Assembly (NCBI GenBank): GCA_049680625.1 | Contig: JBAUID010000050.1 | Location: 1-51,827, forward strand | Reading direction: 5' to 3' | DNA length: 51,827 nucleotides | DNA from: JAUIAI01 sp049680625 | GTDB lineage: Bacteria; Pseudomonadota; Gammaproteobacteria; Burkholderiales; Burkholderiaceae_E | Translations under genes and position numbers: made by a program | The notes under the pieces: generated by a model | Seen by the model: the letters and a program-made list of their open reading frames with translations, nothing else | Database searches by the model: none | What the model was told of the DNA's origin: nothing | In this document: positions 1 through 8,262 of the stretch, one piece after another | How positions within the stretch are numbered: position 1 is the stretch's first letter | Layout of the letters: each line of letters begins with the position of its first letter

Positions 1-1
1 A

Positions 2-151
2 AACGCCGTCGCAGTCAGAACCGCGAGTAACACAACTTTCCCCTGGTTTTATCAACAATATGTAGCCGACAATTTGCTCGCAATCGTTGTTGGTTCTATG
101 ACACTGATGTTGCTTTGGAGAAGGCACGATCACTGCTATTTAGCGCCTTGA
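2..151 (+). CDS. Possible C-terminal fragment of an unrecognised membrane protein
   Basis: Reading frame 2 is open from the left edge to a TGA at 149-151, about 49 codons. It contains a convincing hydrophobic helix (DNLLAIVVGSMTLMLLW) preceded by an aromatic stretch (FPWFYQQYVAD) and followed by a basic, histidine-containing tail (RRHDH). This looks like the last membrane helix of a larger protein starting outside the window. The final residues overlap the end of the transposase remnant on the other strand, so the original C-terminus may have been replaced when the element inserted. I do not recognise the family. It could also be a chance open frame. Confidence 0.3.
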   Translation, partial: NAVAVRTASNTTFPWFYQQYVADNLLAIVVGSMTLMLLWRRHDHCYLAP

Positions 152-464
152 ACTTGCTGCTATCCACGGCGACACAGGCCGTCGACAGCAAGTCCACCCT
201 CTTGCACAACAGCACGAATTCTCGGCAAACACGCTTTATCGCCTGGCCATTGCCTTTACGGAAATCAGCAATGGTTTTAAAGTCTGGCGCCAATCGACCC
301 AGTAACCACATCAACTCAACGCCGCGCAGGGCTTCGCGTTCAAGCCGGTGAAAAGACTGAACTCGATTCAGATATCCATAGACATACAGCTTGAGCTTTA
401 CGGATGGGTGATAGTCCGGGCGCCCTGTGTTACTCGGTCTCGTTTTGAATCCGGGTCCGGGCAA
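96..464 (-). pseudogene. IS1182-family transposase remnant (N-terminal part)
   Basis: The product contains blocks typical of IS1182-type transposases: GRPDYHPSVKLKLYVYGYLN, RLEREALRGVELMWLLGRLA, PDFKTIADFRKGNG, and a VAVDSSKFKA segment that should lead into the DDE domain. The frame opens only at a TTG and has no ribosome binding site. The usual N-terminal residues before GRP are missing, and the frame stops at 96 shortly after FKALNSSDRAFSK. Intact family members are roughly 400-500 residues, so most of the catalytic domain is gone. I see no terminal inverted repeats. The remnant follows the nitronate monooxygenase gene directly, in the same frame after its stop. It is a dead insertion sequence fragment. 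Confidence 0.8.
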
Positions 465-491
465 AAAAGCGTGTCGCCTCGCGACCCGCGG

Positions 492-1451
492 TTACAACCC
501 CAGCTGCTGCCGCGCCGATTCATACTCTGCCGCTAATCGATCAATGTAAGCCGCCGCCGTTGGAATTTCAGAAATTGCGCCAATCCCCTGGCCGCAGCCC
601 CAGATGTCTTTCCAGGCTTTTTCCTTGCGCGAGCTGCCAGAGCTGAAGTTCATCTGACTCGGGTCGCTTTCAGGCAGATTGTCGGGGTCCATGCCGGCGT
701 TTTCAATTGATCCGCGAAGATAATTGCCGTGAATACCGGTAAACAAATTCGAGTAAACAATGTCTGCGGCCGACGAGTCAACAATGCATTGCTTGTACTG
801 CGGTACGGCATTAGCCTCCTGGGTGGCAATAAATGCAGAGCCGATGTAGCCAAAGTCGGCTCCCATTGCCTGGGCAGCCAGAACGGCGTTTCCGGTTGCA
901 ATTGAACCGGAAAGTGCAATGGGTCCGTTGAACCATTCGCGTGTTTCCTGGACCAGGGCAAACGGGGATTGTTTGCCGGCATGGCCACCCGCGCCTGCCG
1001 CAACCAGGATCAAGCCGTCAGCACCTTTTTCGATTGCCTTATGCGCAAATCGCTGGTCGATAACATCGTGCAACACCATGCCGCCGTAACTATGGACAGC
1101 TTCAATCACTTCTTCGCGCGCGCCCAGTGAGGTAATAACAATGGGTACTTTAAACTTGACACATTTCTCCAGGTCTTCTTCGAGGCGGGTGTTGGACCGG
1201 TGGACAATCTGGTTTACCGCATACGGTGCGCTCGGTTGATCCGGATGGTCTTTGTCCCATTGGGCAAGGGCATCGGTAATCTGATAAAGCCACTCATCCA
1301 GCATTTCGGCCGGTCGGGCATTAAGCGCTGGAAATGCGCCAACAATTCCGCTGGTGCACTGGGCAATGACAAGTTCGGGGTTGGAGATGATGAACAACGG
1401 TGACCCGATAACCGGGATGCGCAATCGGGATTTCAATTCTTCCAGTGTCAT
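492..1451 (-). CDS. Nitronate monooxygenase (2-nitropropane dioxygenase family)
   Basis: This 319-residue protein is a flavin-dependent TIM-barrel enzyme of the NMO family, whose members oxidise alkyl nitronates such as propionate 3-nitronate. Supporting motifs are the N-terminal RIPVIGSPLFIISNPELVIA and GIVGAFPALNAR, the central GADGLILVAAGAGGHAGKQS (FMN phosphate and active-site region), GPIALSGSIATGNAVLAAQAMGAD, and GYIGSAFIATQEA. The AGGHAG stretch carries the histidine normally taken as the catalytic base. Length is ordinary for the family. An AAGG lies about 11 nt before the ATG. It stands alone, 112 nt downstream of the signalling operon on the same strand. The exact nitronate or enoyl-type substrate cannot be judged from sequence. 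Confidence 0.9.
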   Translation of the reverse strand: MTLEELKSRLRIPVIGSPLFIISNPELVIAQCTSGIVGAFPALNARPAEMLDEWLYQITDALAQWDKDHPDQPSAPYAVNQIVHRSNTRLEEDLEKCVKFKVPIVITSLGAREEVIEAVHSYGGMVLHDVIDQRFAHKAIEKGADGLILVAAGAGGHAGKQSPFALVQETREWFNGPIALSGSIATGNAVLAAQAMGADFGYIGSAFIATQEANAVPQYKQCIVDSSAADIVYSNLFTGIHGNYLRGSIENAGMDPDNLPESDPSQMNFSSGSSRKEKAWKDIWGCGQGIGAISEIPTAAAYIDRLAAEYESARQQLGL

Positions 1452-1563
1452 TTTCTACGGTGCCTTCGGGTTGCTGGTGTATGAACAAACCAAAGGATAC
1501 CGCAGGCGCGCAGCCACTGCCGGCGGCAGGGATGCTGTGTCCGGGTTCAGGCAAGGGCCGCCA

Positions 1564-2637
1564 TTACAGACAGATCTGATTTCTCCCGCCTTGTTTCGCA
1601 CGATACAGCGCCTGGTCAGCCCGGTCGATGAAGTCGATTAGCTCTTCATTCTTCTGGTAGATGCTGACTCCGCCTGAAATAGTGATCTGATCAATCATTT
1701 GGTCTGAATTTGCACGTTTGATTCTGCTCTGGGCAACGGCTTCGCGAACCCGTTCGCCAACCGCTACGGCGCCAGCCTTGTCGGTGCCCGGCAGCAGAAT
1801 CGCAAACTCTTCGCCACCAAAGCGACAGACGTAATCTTTGCGCATCACACCGCCGTCGAGAATTTTGGCGACACCTTTAATGACTTTGTCTCCAAAAATA
1901 TGGCCGTGTTGATCGTTCACCGCCTTAAAGTGGTCGATGTCGAGGATCAGCATTGCCAGCGAACCACTAGGTGCCGGATTTTCATTGAATTCCGCGATCA
2001 GGCGCTCCAGGGTTTCATCAAAACCGCGTCGGTTCAAAAGTCCGGATAGCGGGTCAACTTGTGCTTGCTCTTTTGCCAGGGCCAGTTCGCTCACCAGTCG
2101 TTCAACTTCCTGCCGGCTGCCATCGAGTCTGTTGTGTAAATCGAGAATCGATGTATTGACGCTGTTAATGTCACTTTTTAAGTTATCAACATGGGCACGA
2201 ATTGTTTCGGCATCGTGTTCGCTGGACAACGCCTGGGCAAAACTGCCCAGCTGGTCTCCGAAGCGCGAAGCTGATGCGCTCGCACTGTCGACTGAACTGT
2301 CCACCTGGTCCAGCACTTCGAGCAGCCCCGCCCGACCCGCCAGGACGGCGCGCTCCAGCGAAGAAACGATGTAGCGCTGATACATCTGGAAAGTTTGGTC
2401 TTCGGTGATGCGTTTGTCGGCACTGACCGCTTCATCAAGCTCGTCGCGCAGACTGGGGTTTTCACCGCGGACGTATTCATACCAGATTGCATACGATATC
2501 GGCGCAAATCCACGGCCATGACGGGAAATCATGGGGAGTGTGAGCCGCAGCAGTTCTGCGCTTTTATCGGTTGTCGATTCTTCAGGCTTTGCCGTGGATG
2601 GCGCTGCCGGCTTGGATGTCACTTGATTAGTAGTCAT
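1564..2637 (-). CDS. GGDEF diguanylate cyclase
   Basis: Predicted cytoplasmic diguanylate cyclase of 357 residues making cyclic di-GMP from two GTP. The C-terminal GGDEF domain covers about residues 190-357, with DPLSGLLNRRGFDETL, LDIDHFKAVNDQHGH and the active-site loop RFGGEEFAILLPG intact. The inhibitory I-site position reads MRKD rather than RxxD, so product inhibition may be absent. The N-terminal 170 residues (PMISRHGRGFAPISYAIWYE followed by helices) resemble the helical regulatory region of other soluble cyclases, with a coiled coil just before GGDEF. I chose the ATG at 2637 (MTTNQV). An upstream ATG at 2661 would overlap the HDOD gene by 14 nt. It is the last gene of a four-gene signalling operon. 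Confidence 0.93.
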   Translation of the reverse strand: MTTNQVTSKPAAPSTAKPEESTTDKSAELLRLTLPMISRHGRGFAPISYAIWYEYVRGENPSLRDELDEAVSADKRITEDQTFQMYQRYIVSSLERAVLAGRAGLLEVLDQVDSSVDSASASASRFGDQLGSFAQALSSEHDAETIRAHVDNLKSDINSVNTSILDLHNRLDGSRQEVERLVSELALAKEQAQVDPLSGLLNRRGFDETLERLIAEFNENPAPSGSLAMLILDIDHFKAVNDQHGHIFGDKVIKGVAKILDGGVMRKDYVCRFGGEEFAILLPGTDKAGAVAVGERVREAVAQSRIKRANSDQMIDQITISGGVSIYQKNEELIDFIDRADQALYRAKQGGRNQICL

Positions 2638-2647
2638 TTTTTTTTCG

Positions 2648-3757
2648 TTAACGGGTTGCATTGGCTTTCGCGAGTGCGTTAAGGGTTGCAAGGTTGACTT
2701 CGTGGACGGCCAGCGCCAATTCGTCGCAGGCCGAAAGGTAATCAAATGCCTGCGAGCTTTCTATTTTTCGAACCAGCCCCAGGTAAGGTGCGTAAGGTCC
2801 TTCGTTGGTTTTCAGGCATTGGGCGGCTTCCTCGGACAGTGGCAGCTGACCGAGTAATTCGGTCATTGACTTGCCCAGCATTTGATCGAGCAGAGAAAAC
2901 ACGCCACAGACAAACATATCCCCATGTGTCTGGTTGATTCCGAGGCAGTCGGCAAATGCCTGCATCAGATAGGCACGCCGAATCGCGGCGCCAATCAATG
3001 GTCGCGCTTTTGGGGTTTCAACGGCGTTGGCGAGCATTAACGATAGCCAGGATTTCAACTCGCTGTAGCCAACCAGCATAATCGCGTGACGTACTGAGAC
3101 GATCTCTCTGTCGAGCCCCGATGCAGCGGAATTAAGATACCTGAGCAGGCGATAAGACAAGGTTGGACTGCTGTCCAGCAGTGGTTCAATTTTGTCGACG
3201 TGTTCCGACTTATCAATGCGCTGCAGAAGATCGAGAATCAACTGAATATTTGCTTCGCCGGACTGGGTTTTACTGACAGTCGCTGTACCGTTTACCGGCC
3301 AGCCAACGGCAAGTTGTTTTGTGCCGTCGGCGAATGCTTTCTCGAGTGACTCAATTGTGTCTGCACCGTAGCTCAGGCCTGTGGCCGGGTCATCTCTGAT
3401 GACGATCTCTAAGCCGGCTGATGCCAGTTCATCTAGCCGGCTCTTGAAATCAGGTTGGTTCGCAATGCCGCCCATCAACTCGATACGGCTGTTTGGCGTA
3501 AAAATATCGGGCTTCAACATCTCCAGATCGTTGGGCTCGTGAATCGGGAGCATCAGGCTGCCAATGCTCCTAAGTGTATTGTCGGGCAATTCACTTATCA
3601 GCTGATGCCAATGCGGTACGGGTTCGCCATTAGGTGTCTGAATCTGCAGGCGTATTGCGCTCAGGTCGTACTGCTTGTCATAAACCGACTGATACTGGAT
3701 CAGGCAGTCACTTAATGCTGACAGGTTTGGTGCCAGTTTGTCTTGCTGATCAATCAT
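2648..3757 (-). CDS. HDOD-domain signalling protein with degenerate EAL-like N-terminus
   Basis: A 369-residue protein. The C-terminal half (about 165-369) is an HDOD domain: LILDLLQRIDKSEHVDKIEP, SPTLSYRLLRYLNSAASGLD, SVRHAIMLVGYSELKSWLSL, and a helical tail with DMFVCGVFSLLDQMLGKSM. The N-terminal half has the order of a YuxH-type EAL domain (LSAIRLQIQT, then ELMGGIANQPDFKSRLDELA and GLEIVIRDD) but lacks EAL, so it is unlikely to hydrolyse c-di-GMP. HDOD proteins usually act as regulatory scaffolds in two-component and c-di-GMP pathways. The start overlaps the kinase stop (ATGA), suggesting translational coupling. The partner is not known from sequence. Confidence 0.88.
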   Translation of the reverse strand: MIDQQDKLAPNLSALSDCLIQYQSVYDKQYDLSAIRLQIQTPNGEPVPHWHQLISELPDNTLRSIGSLMLPIHEPNDLEMLKPDIFTPNSRIELMGGIANQPDFKSRLDELASAGLEIVIRDDPATGLSYGADTIESLEKAFADGTKQLAVGWPVNGTATVSKTQSGEANIQLILDLLQRIDKSEHVDKIEPLLDSSPTLSYRLLRYLNSAASGLDREIVSVRHAIMLVGYSELKSWLSLMLANAVETPKARPLIGAAIRRAYLMQAFADCLGINQTHGDMFVCGVFSLLDQMLGKSMTELLGQLPLSEEAAQCLKTNEGPYAPYLGLVRKIESSQAFDYLSACDELALAVHEVNLATLNALAKANATR

Positions 3758-6636
3758 TGTGCTAACACCTGACTACCGATTTCCTGCTGGAGTGTCACGA
3801 GCGACGCGATTAAGTCGTGTGCGAGTGATATCGATTTTTCGAAATCGACATCTTGACAACTTTTCTCTAAATCTGCCGCGACTGATCGGCAAGCGGTGGC
3901 ACCTATTGCTCCGGCAGTACCTTTTTGAGCGTGCGCGATACTGCCAAGCCGTGTTAAGTCTCCGGCGTTGATAGCTTGTTGAATCTCAATCGCGGTTGTA
4001 TCAATACCTGACAAGTACATCGTAATGAGTTCATTGAGCAGGCTGACGTCACCGCCCAATTGATCAAGTGCCGCGCGGCTGTCAAGTACTGGTAGTGCAG
4101 TCTGGGCTCCGGTGGCCGGCTTGGGGCCGACGCCCTGGTGCTTCGACGCGATACGGGTCGAGTCCGGGGTAGGCTGTGCCGATGTTGGGTCAATCCGGGT
4201 TTCGACGGACCGGCCTTTGATCGCCAGTTTTTTAACGGTATCTTCGAGAACCTGCTTGATAATAGGTTTGCTGACGTGGCCGTCCATACCTGCCTGGATA
4301 CAACGGATTTTGTCTTCGGGCATTGCATGGGCTGTCATTGCCACAATAGGTGTGCGCTTGCCAGTTCCGAGCTGTAGTTCGCGAATTTTTGCAGTTGCCT
4401 GAAAGCCGTCAAGAACCGGCATTTGCATGTCCATGAGCACGAGATCGACATTATTGTTCTGAACAAAGTCGACCGCTTCCTGGCCATTGGTCGCAACGGC
4501 AACCTCGTGTCCCATGCCTCGTAGCAGACGGACTGCAAGCTTTCGATTGATTGGATTGTCATCAACAAGAAGCAGGAAGTATGATTCTGCTACTTCGGCA
4601 CTATCACCGGTATCCGCCTCGAAGTTCAGTGATCCGTGCGCCGCGTTGCTTGATACGGCCAACGAATCAAATAGTGACGATGTGGCCCCCGGCCATCGCA
4701 TACTGTGTCCGAATCGCTTCTCTACCGACTCGCTGACAGGCTTGTCCATCAGCAAAATGCGGCGAGGTAGCAATACGGCATCAGCAATTTCCTGCCATTG
4801 CGGTTCGGTGATCAAACCCAGCCAGGACGACTTAACGATAATAGTTTCCGGTACTGGTCCGTCGGCCAATAAGGCTTTCATTGCTGCGCCAGGGGTTCTG
4901 GCAGTTTGGGGGGTCAGGTGCCAGTGCTGCAGACATTCAATCAGAGTCTTGTCTGGCAATGGAGAACGGTCCAGAAGAAGAACTGGAATCGGCTGGCGAG
5001 TCTGGCCCAAATGATCGCTCCGGGTCTCCGGCAAGCAGATGCTGAATCGGAAAGTACTGCCTTCGCCCTGGGTGCTGTCGACAGTCAGCTCGCCTCCCAT
5101 TCGATGGACAAGCTCTACGCAGATGCTCAGGCCCAGGCCGGTTCCGCCAAAACGCCGGGTAATAGAATCGTCGGCCTGTGAAAACGGTTCAAAGATTTGT
5201 CGGGCTTTGCCCGGTGCAATGCCGATACCGGTATCTCGTACCCGAATTTCAAGCTCGGGGTCACCGTTGATATTTCGCAACTGATTTGAAGAAACGGACA
5301 ACAACACCCAGCCGTTCTCGGTGAATTTGACGGCATTGGACAATAGATTTAACAAGACCTGGCGCAGGCGGTAGCCATCACCTTTAACCATGCGCGGTAC
5401 GTCACGACCAATGGCGAATTCCAGGGCAATGCCTTTATCTCTTGCCTTTTGACTAAGTAGCTTGGCTGATTGACGAATTGTCTCGTGCAGATCGAATTCG
5501 GAGAGCTCAAGCTCAAGTTGGCCTGCTTCAATTTTGCTGAAGTCTAGGATGTCGTTGATCAATAGAAGTAATGCGTCACCGGCATCACGAACGATATCCA
5601 GGAGTTCGCGCTGCTCGGCGTTGATATCCGTTTCGAGTACAAGACCGGTCATGCCGATAATTGCATTCATCGGAGTACGAATCTCGTGACTCATATTGGC
5701 AAGAAAGCGGCTCTTCGCTTTGGCACTGGCTTGCGCTTTATGTGTTGCCTGAACCAGGTCTGTGATGTCGATCCGGAATCCAACCCGGTAGCCGTCCGGG
5801 GTTCGACGGTCACTTGCGCGCAACACCCGCCCATCGTCGAGTTCGAGAATCCAGGCAGCTCGCGAATCGACGCTGATGCTGATCTGGTCTTTCAGCCATT
5901 CGTCCTGGTTGCCAATAGCGGCAGGGAATCTCCCACTTTCGACCGCGTGGGCCAGGACAGACGAATAACTGGTGCCCGACTTGATTGGTTCAGACCCGAG
6001 CGAATACACTTCGCGGAATTTTTCGTTGCAAAACACAACCCTGTCTTGCGAATCGCATAGTACAAACGCTTCGTCCAGAGCGTCGATGGCGTCTTGCATT
6101 AATGCCTGGCTACGCTGGTGTTCAGACTGAGCCTTTCGTCTCTCGGTGACATCTGAGAACGTCGTCACCAGTTCTCCACTTGAGGTCTTGGCGGAACTGA
6201 CTTCCAGCCAGGTGCCATTGCGAAGACGACACTGCACGTGTTTGTTGTTCTCACCATGCCTGACTTGATGCCTGGCTCTGGCTATTGCGGCAAAAGCATC
6301 GCTTTTGGATTCGGTTCTTGTTGAATCGGAATGTCCAATGGCAAAGCGCAGGATGTTGCGGCAATGTGTGCCGGCTTGCAGCAATTCGTCTGGCAGTCTC
6401 AGGATTTTCCGGGCCGCCTCGTTGTGACGGATCAAACCAAGGTTTGAGTCAAATACCATAAGTCCGTATGGCAGCAGCTGAATCACATCGTTCAGGAGTA
6501 CCGCATCGACAGGCGCTGTCGCCACGGCCGGCTTGTGCGAATGCGCTTTGGATAGCTTGGAACGATTGCTCAGTGATCTGTTCATCGATGTCTGGATGGT
6601 GGTCCGGAATGGGTGCCCGCAGTTTTGCAGTTTCAT
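3754..6636 (-). CDS. Hybrid sensor histidine kinase (PAS-PAS-HisKA-HATPase-pseudoREC-REC-HPt)
   Basis: A 960-residue phosphorelay kinase with no clear membrane segment, so probably cytosolic. Domains: PAS at about 45-165 and 178-292; HisKA with H317 in MSHEIRTPMNAIIG; HATPase with LLSNAVKFTE (N434), RDTGIGIAPG and GGTGLGLSI; a degenerate receiver at about 550-640 lacking the phospho-aspartate pocket; a true receiver at about 688-800 with LLVDDNPINRKL and D736 in VLMDMQMP; and HPt at about 855-955 with H902 in AHAQKGTAGA. The gene begins 25 nt after the receiver-PP2C gene and its stop overlaps the HDOD start. The likely relay is H317 to D736 to H902, then to the neighbouring receiver. M18 at 6585 is an alternative start. 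Confidence 0.93.
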   Translation of the reverse strand: MKLQNCGHPFRTTIQTSMNRSLSNRSKLSKAHSHKPAVATAPVDAVLLNDVIQLLPYGLMVFDSNLGLIRHNEAARKILRLPDELLQAGTHCRNILRFAIGHSDSTRTESKSDAFAAIARARHQVRHGENNKHVQCRLRNGTWLEVSSAKTSSGELVTTFSDVTERRKAQSEHQRSQALMQDAIDALDEAFVLCDSQDRVVFCNEKFREVYSLGSEPIKSGTSYSSVLAHAVESGRFPAAIGNQDEWLKDQISISVDSRAAWILELDDGRVLRASDRRTPDGYRVGFRIDITDLVQATHKAQASAKAKSRFLANMSHEIRTPMNAIIGMTGLVLETDINAEQRELLDIVRDAGDALLLLINDILDFSKIEAGQLELELSEFDLHETIRQSAKLLSQKARDKGIALEFAIGRDVPRMVKGDGYRLRQVLLNLLSNAVKFTENGWVLLSVSSNQLRNINGDPELEIRVRDTGIGIAPGKARQIFEPFSQADDSITRRFGGTGLGLSICVELVHRMGGELTVDSTQGEGSTFRFSICLPETRSDHLGQTRQPIPVLLLDRSPLPDKTLIECLQHWHLTPQTARTPGAAMKALLADGPVPETIIVKSSWLGLITEPQWQEIADAVLLPRRILLMDKPVSESVEKRFGHSMRWPGATSSLFDSLAVSSNAAHGSLNFEADTGDSAEVAESYFLLLVDDNPINRKLAVRLLRGMGHEVAVATNGQEAVDFVQNNNVDLVLMDMQMPVLDGFQATAKIRELQLGTGKRTPIVAMTAHAMPEDKIRCIQAGMDGHVSKPIIKQVLEDTVKKLAIKGRSVETRIDPTSAQPTPDSTRIASKHQGVGPKPATGAQTALPVLDSRAALDQLGGDVSLLNELITMYLSGIDTTAIEIQQAINAGDLTRLGSIAHAQKGTAGAIGATACRSVAADLEKSCQDVDFEKSISLAHDLIASLVTLQQEIGSQVLAQ

Positions 6637-6661
6637 CCAGTCTAGGCGTCGTTAAACCTGA

Positions 6662-7969
6662 CTATTTCTCCGAACAACGCTGCGCAAGTGGGCTAGTTTC
6701 GACGTTGACCGGATGGTTGGCGTATTCGACGATAAGGATTGATAAATCATCGCTGAACACAGGATCGCTCACTCCGGCCCATTGTTGTAGCTCGTCCCGA
6801 AGTTGACTCATGACATCGTCCGTGGGCTGACCGATCGTTCTTGACAGCAATTGAGCGAACCGGTCGATTTCATATTGCTCGTTATCAGGGGCTGCGGCTT
6901 CGGTAATGCCATCGGAGTACAAAATCAGTCGATCACCGGCGTGCAGCTGGATGCTTAATTCGGTGAATTCGGCGCTATTGAATAGTCCAACCGGCATGTC
7001 GCCATCGACATGGCTGACATCCGAGCTGCCGTCAGCGCGTACGACAATGGGGATGGTGTGCCCCGCTCTGACATAGCGAACCAGACCACTTCGCTCGTCC
7101 AGAACGCCATACAGACAGGTCAGGTAGTTGGCGCCGAGGGAAAACGCTGTCATCTGTCGGTTGAGCGCGCCAATCGCTTCATTGACCGGCGTGATCTGGA
7201 CCGACTGATCGGGGTTGAGTTTCTTCAGCACACAACCGGCTGAGCGGGGATCAAGGCTTTGGGCCATGAGCATGCCGACCATCCCTGAGGCAACGCCGTG
7301 CCCGGCAACGTCGACGTTATAAAAGCCAATATGGTTGGCATCCAGGCGAAAGTAGTTCAACGAGTCGCCCGACACCCTGGCTGAGGGCAGGAACATCCAG
7401 TTGTACTGGCTGCGATCAGACTGTAAAGGTTCGCGGGGCAACAGGTCGCGCTGGAACTGGCCGGCTGCCTCGATATCCTGGTGTATAAGTGCCAACGCCG
7501 CGTCAAGCCGGTCATTTCTGTCCTGAAGTGATGCCTGCAGGGTAATCAGACGCTGCCCGATACGGATGCGAACCCCCAGTTCATCCATATCAAGCGGTTT
7601 GGCAAGATAGTCATCAGCGCCGGCATTCAGCCCGGCCAATAAATCGTCGCGGCTATCGCGGCTGGACATCAGGACAAAATAAATATACGGATGATTTCCC
7701 CGGTTTCGAACGGCACGGCATAGTTCCAGGCCGTCCATCTCGTCCATCAGCCAGTCGCTGATAATCATATCGGCCGGTTCCTTTTCAAGACTCACCAGCG
7801 CTGCGGCGCCGCTATTGGCTTCTCGGACTTGATGCCCAAGTTTTTCGAGGGCCCGCCTTACGATAAGGCGCTGGATGTCCTGGTCGTCGACTACCAGTAC
7901 CCGCAGCGTCTGGCTGTTGGCAGGTGAGTTTGCTTGGCCAGATTTAGCTTCGATTCCTTGAGTGGGCAT
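6662..7969 (-). CDS. Response regulator with PP2C-type (RsbU/SpoIIE) phosphatase output
   Basis: A 435-residue protein from the chosen ATG at 7969. The N-terminal receiver (about 21-145) has LRVLVVDDQD and phospho-acceptor D72 in IISDWLMDEMDG. A coiled-coil linker follows. The C-terminal PP2C phosphatase keeps its metal-binding motifs: FYNVDVAGHGVASGMV, LILYSDGITEAA and FSDDLSILIVEY. Such proteins usually dephosphorylate an anti-sigma-antagonist (STAS) protein on phosphorylation of the receiver. No STAS or anti-sigma gene is in the window. The reading frame extends upstream to 8170, but that stretch does not look like protein. It is the first gene of the operon, and the kinase directly downstream is its obvious phospho-donor. 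Confidence 0.9.
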   Translation of the reverse strand: MPTQGIEAKSGQANSPANSQTLRVLVVDDQDIQRLIVRRALEKLGHQVREANSGAAALVSLEKEPADMIISDWLMDEMDGLELCRAVRNRGNHPYIYFVLMSSRDSRDDLLAGLNAGADDYLAKPLDMDELGVRIRIGQRLITLQASLQDRNDRLDAALALIHQDIEAAGQFQRDLLPREPLQSDRSQYNWMFLPSARVSGDSLNYFRLDANHIGFYNVDVAGHGVASGMVGMLMAQSLDPRSAGCVLKKLNPDQSVQITPVNEAIGALNRQMTAFSLGANYLTCLYGVLDERSGLVRYVRAGHTIPIVVRADGSSDVSHVDGDMPVGLFNSAEFTELSIQLHAGDRLILYSDGITEAAAPDNEQYEIDRFAQLLSRTIGQPTDDVMSQLRDELQQWAGVSDPVFSDDLSILIVEYANHPVNVETSPLAQRCSEK

Positions 7970-8262
7970 GTTGCTTCGGTTGTGGTGTCCGCAGGTGGTT
8001 GGGAGCAAAACTGGTGTTGAAATAACTCCTGGGTTGTCATGCCAGGGCTCAGCCTTGCTTAGGTTATGTGCCCCGGCGAGATGTGAAAGACGCAAAAAGC
8101 GGGCATCCCCCGGCTTGTTTGCCAGTATTCGTTTGCGAGCGTCAGCAGCCTCAACTAGCATGGCGGACATGTACAGTAGTCAAGTAGTTAACCGCCCTTG
8201 CCGCCCTTGCCGCCCTTGCCGCTCTTGCCGCTCTTGCCGCAGGGCCTGCCAATGAGATCGCA
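7970..8262. other. Divergent intergenic region between the signalling operon and the ABC exporter
   Basis: About 290 nt separate the start of the receiver-PP2C gene (minus) from the exporter gene (plus), so promoters for both directions should lie here. I could not pick out a convincing -35/-10 pair. The right part holds a five-copy 9-bp tandem repeat (8192-8240). An ATG at 8252 opens a four-codon frame whose TGA overlaps the exporter ATG, which might couple translation or be chance. Confidence 0.5.
8192..8240. repeat. 9-bp tandem repeat, five copies
   Basis: The unit CCGCCCTTG is repeated three times, followed by two copies of the variant CCGCTCTTG and a partial CCGC. The array ends 22 nt before the exporter ATG, so a change in copy number would alter its 5' leader. 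It is pyrimidine-rich on the plus strand. There are no spacers, so it is a simple minisatellite and not a CRISPR array. Confidence 0.9.

Noticed and set aside
7970..8170. N-terminal extension of the receiver-PP2C protein up to 8170
   Set aside because: The extra residues precede the receiver fold, do not resemble a domain, and would cover the likely promoter region.
8192..8240. Possible CRISPR array
   Set aside because: Units are 9 bp with no spacers and no cas genes are present. The 12-bp array at 37927 fails for the same reason.
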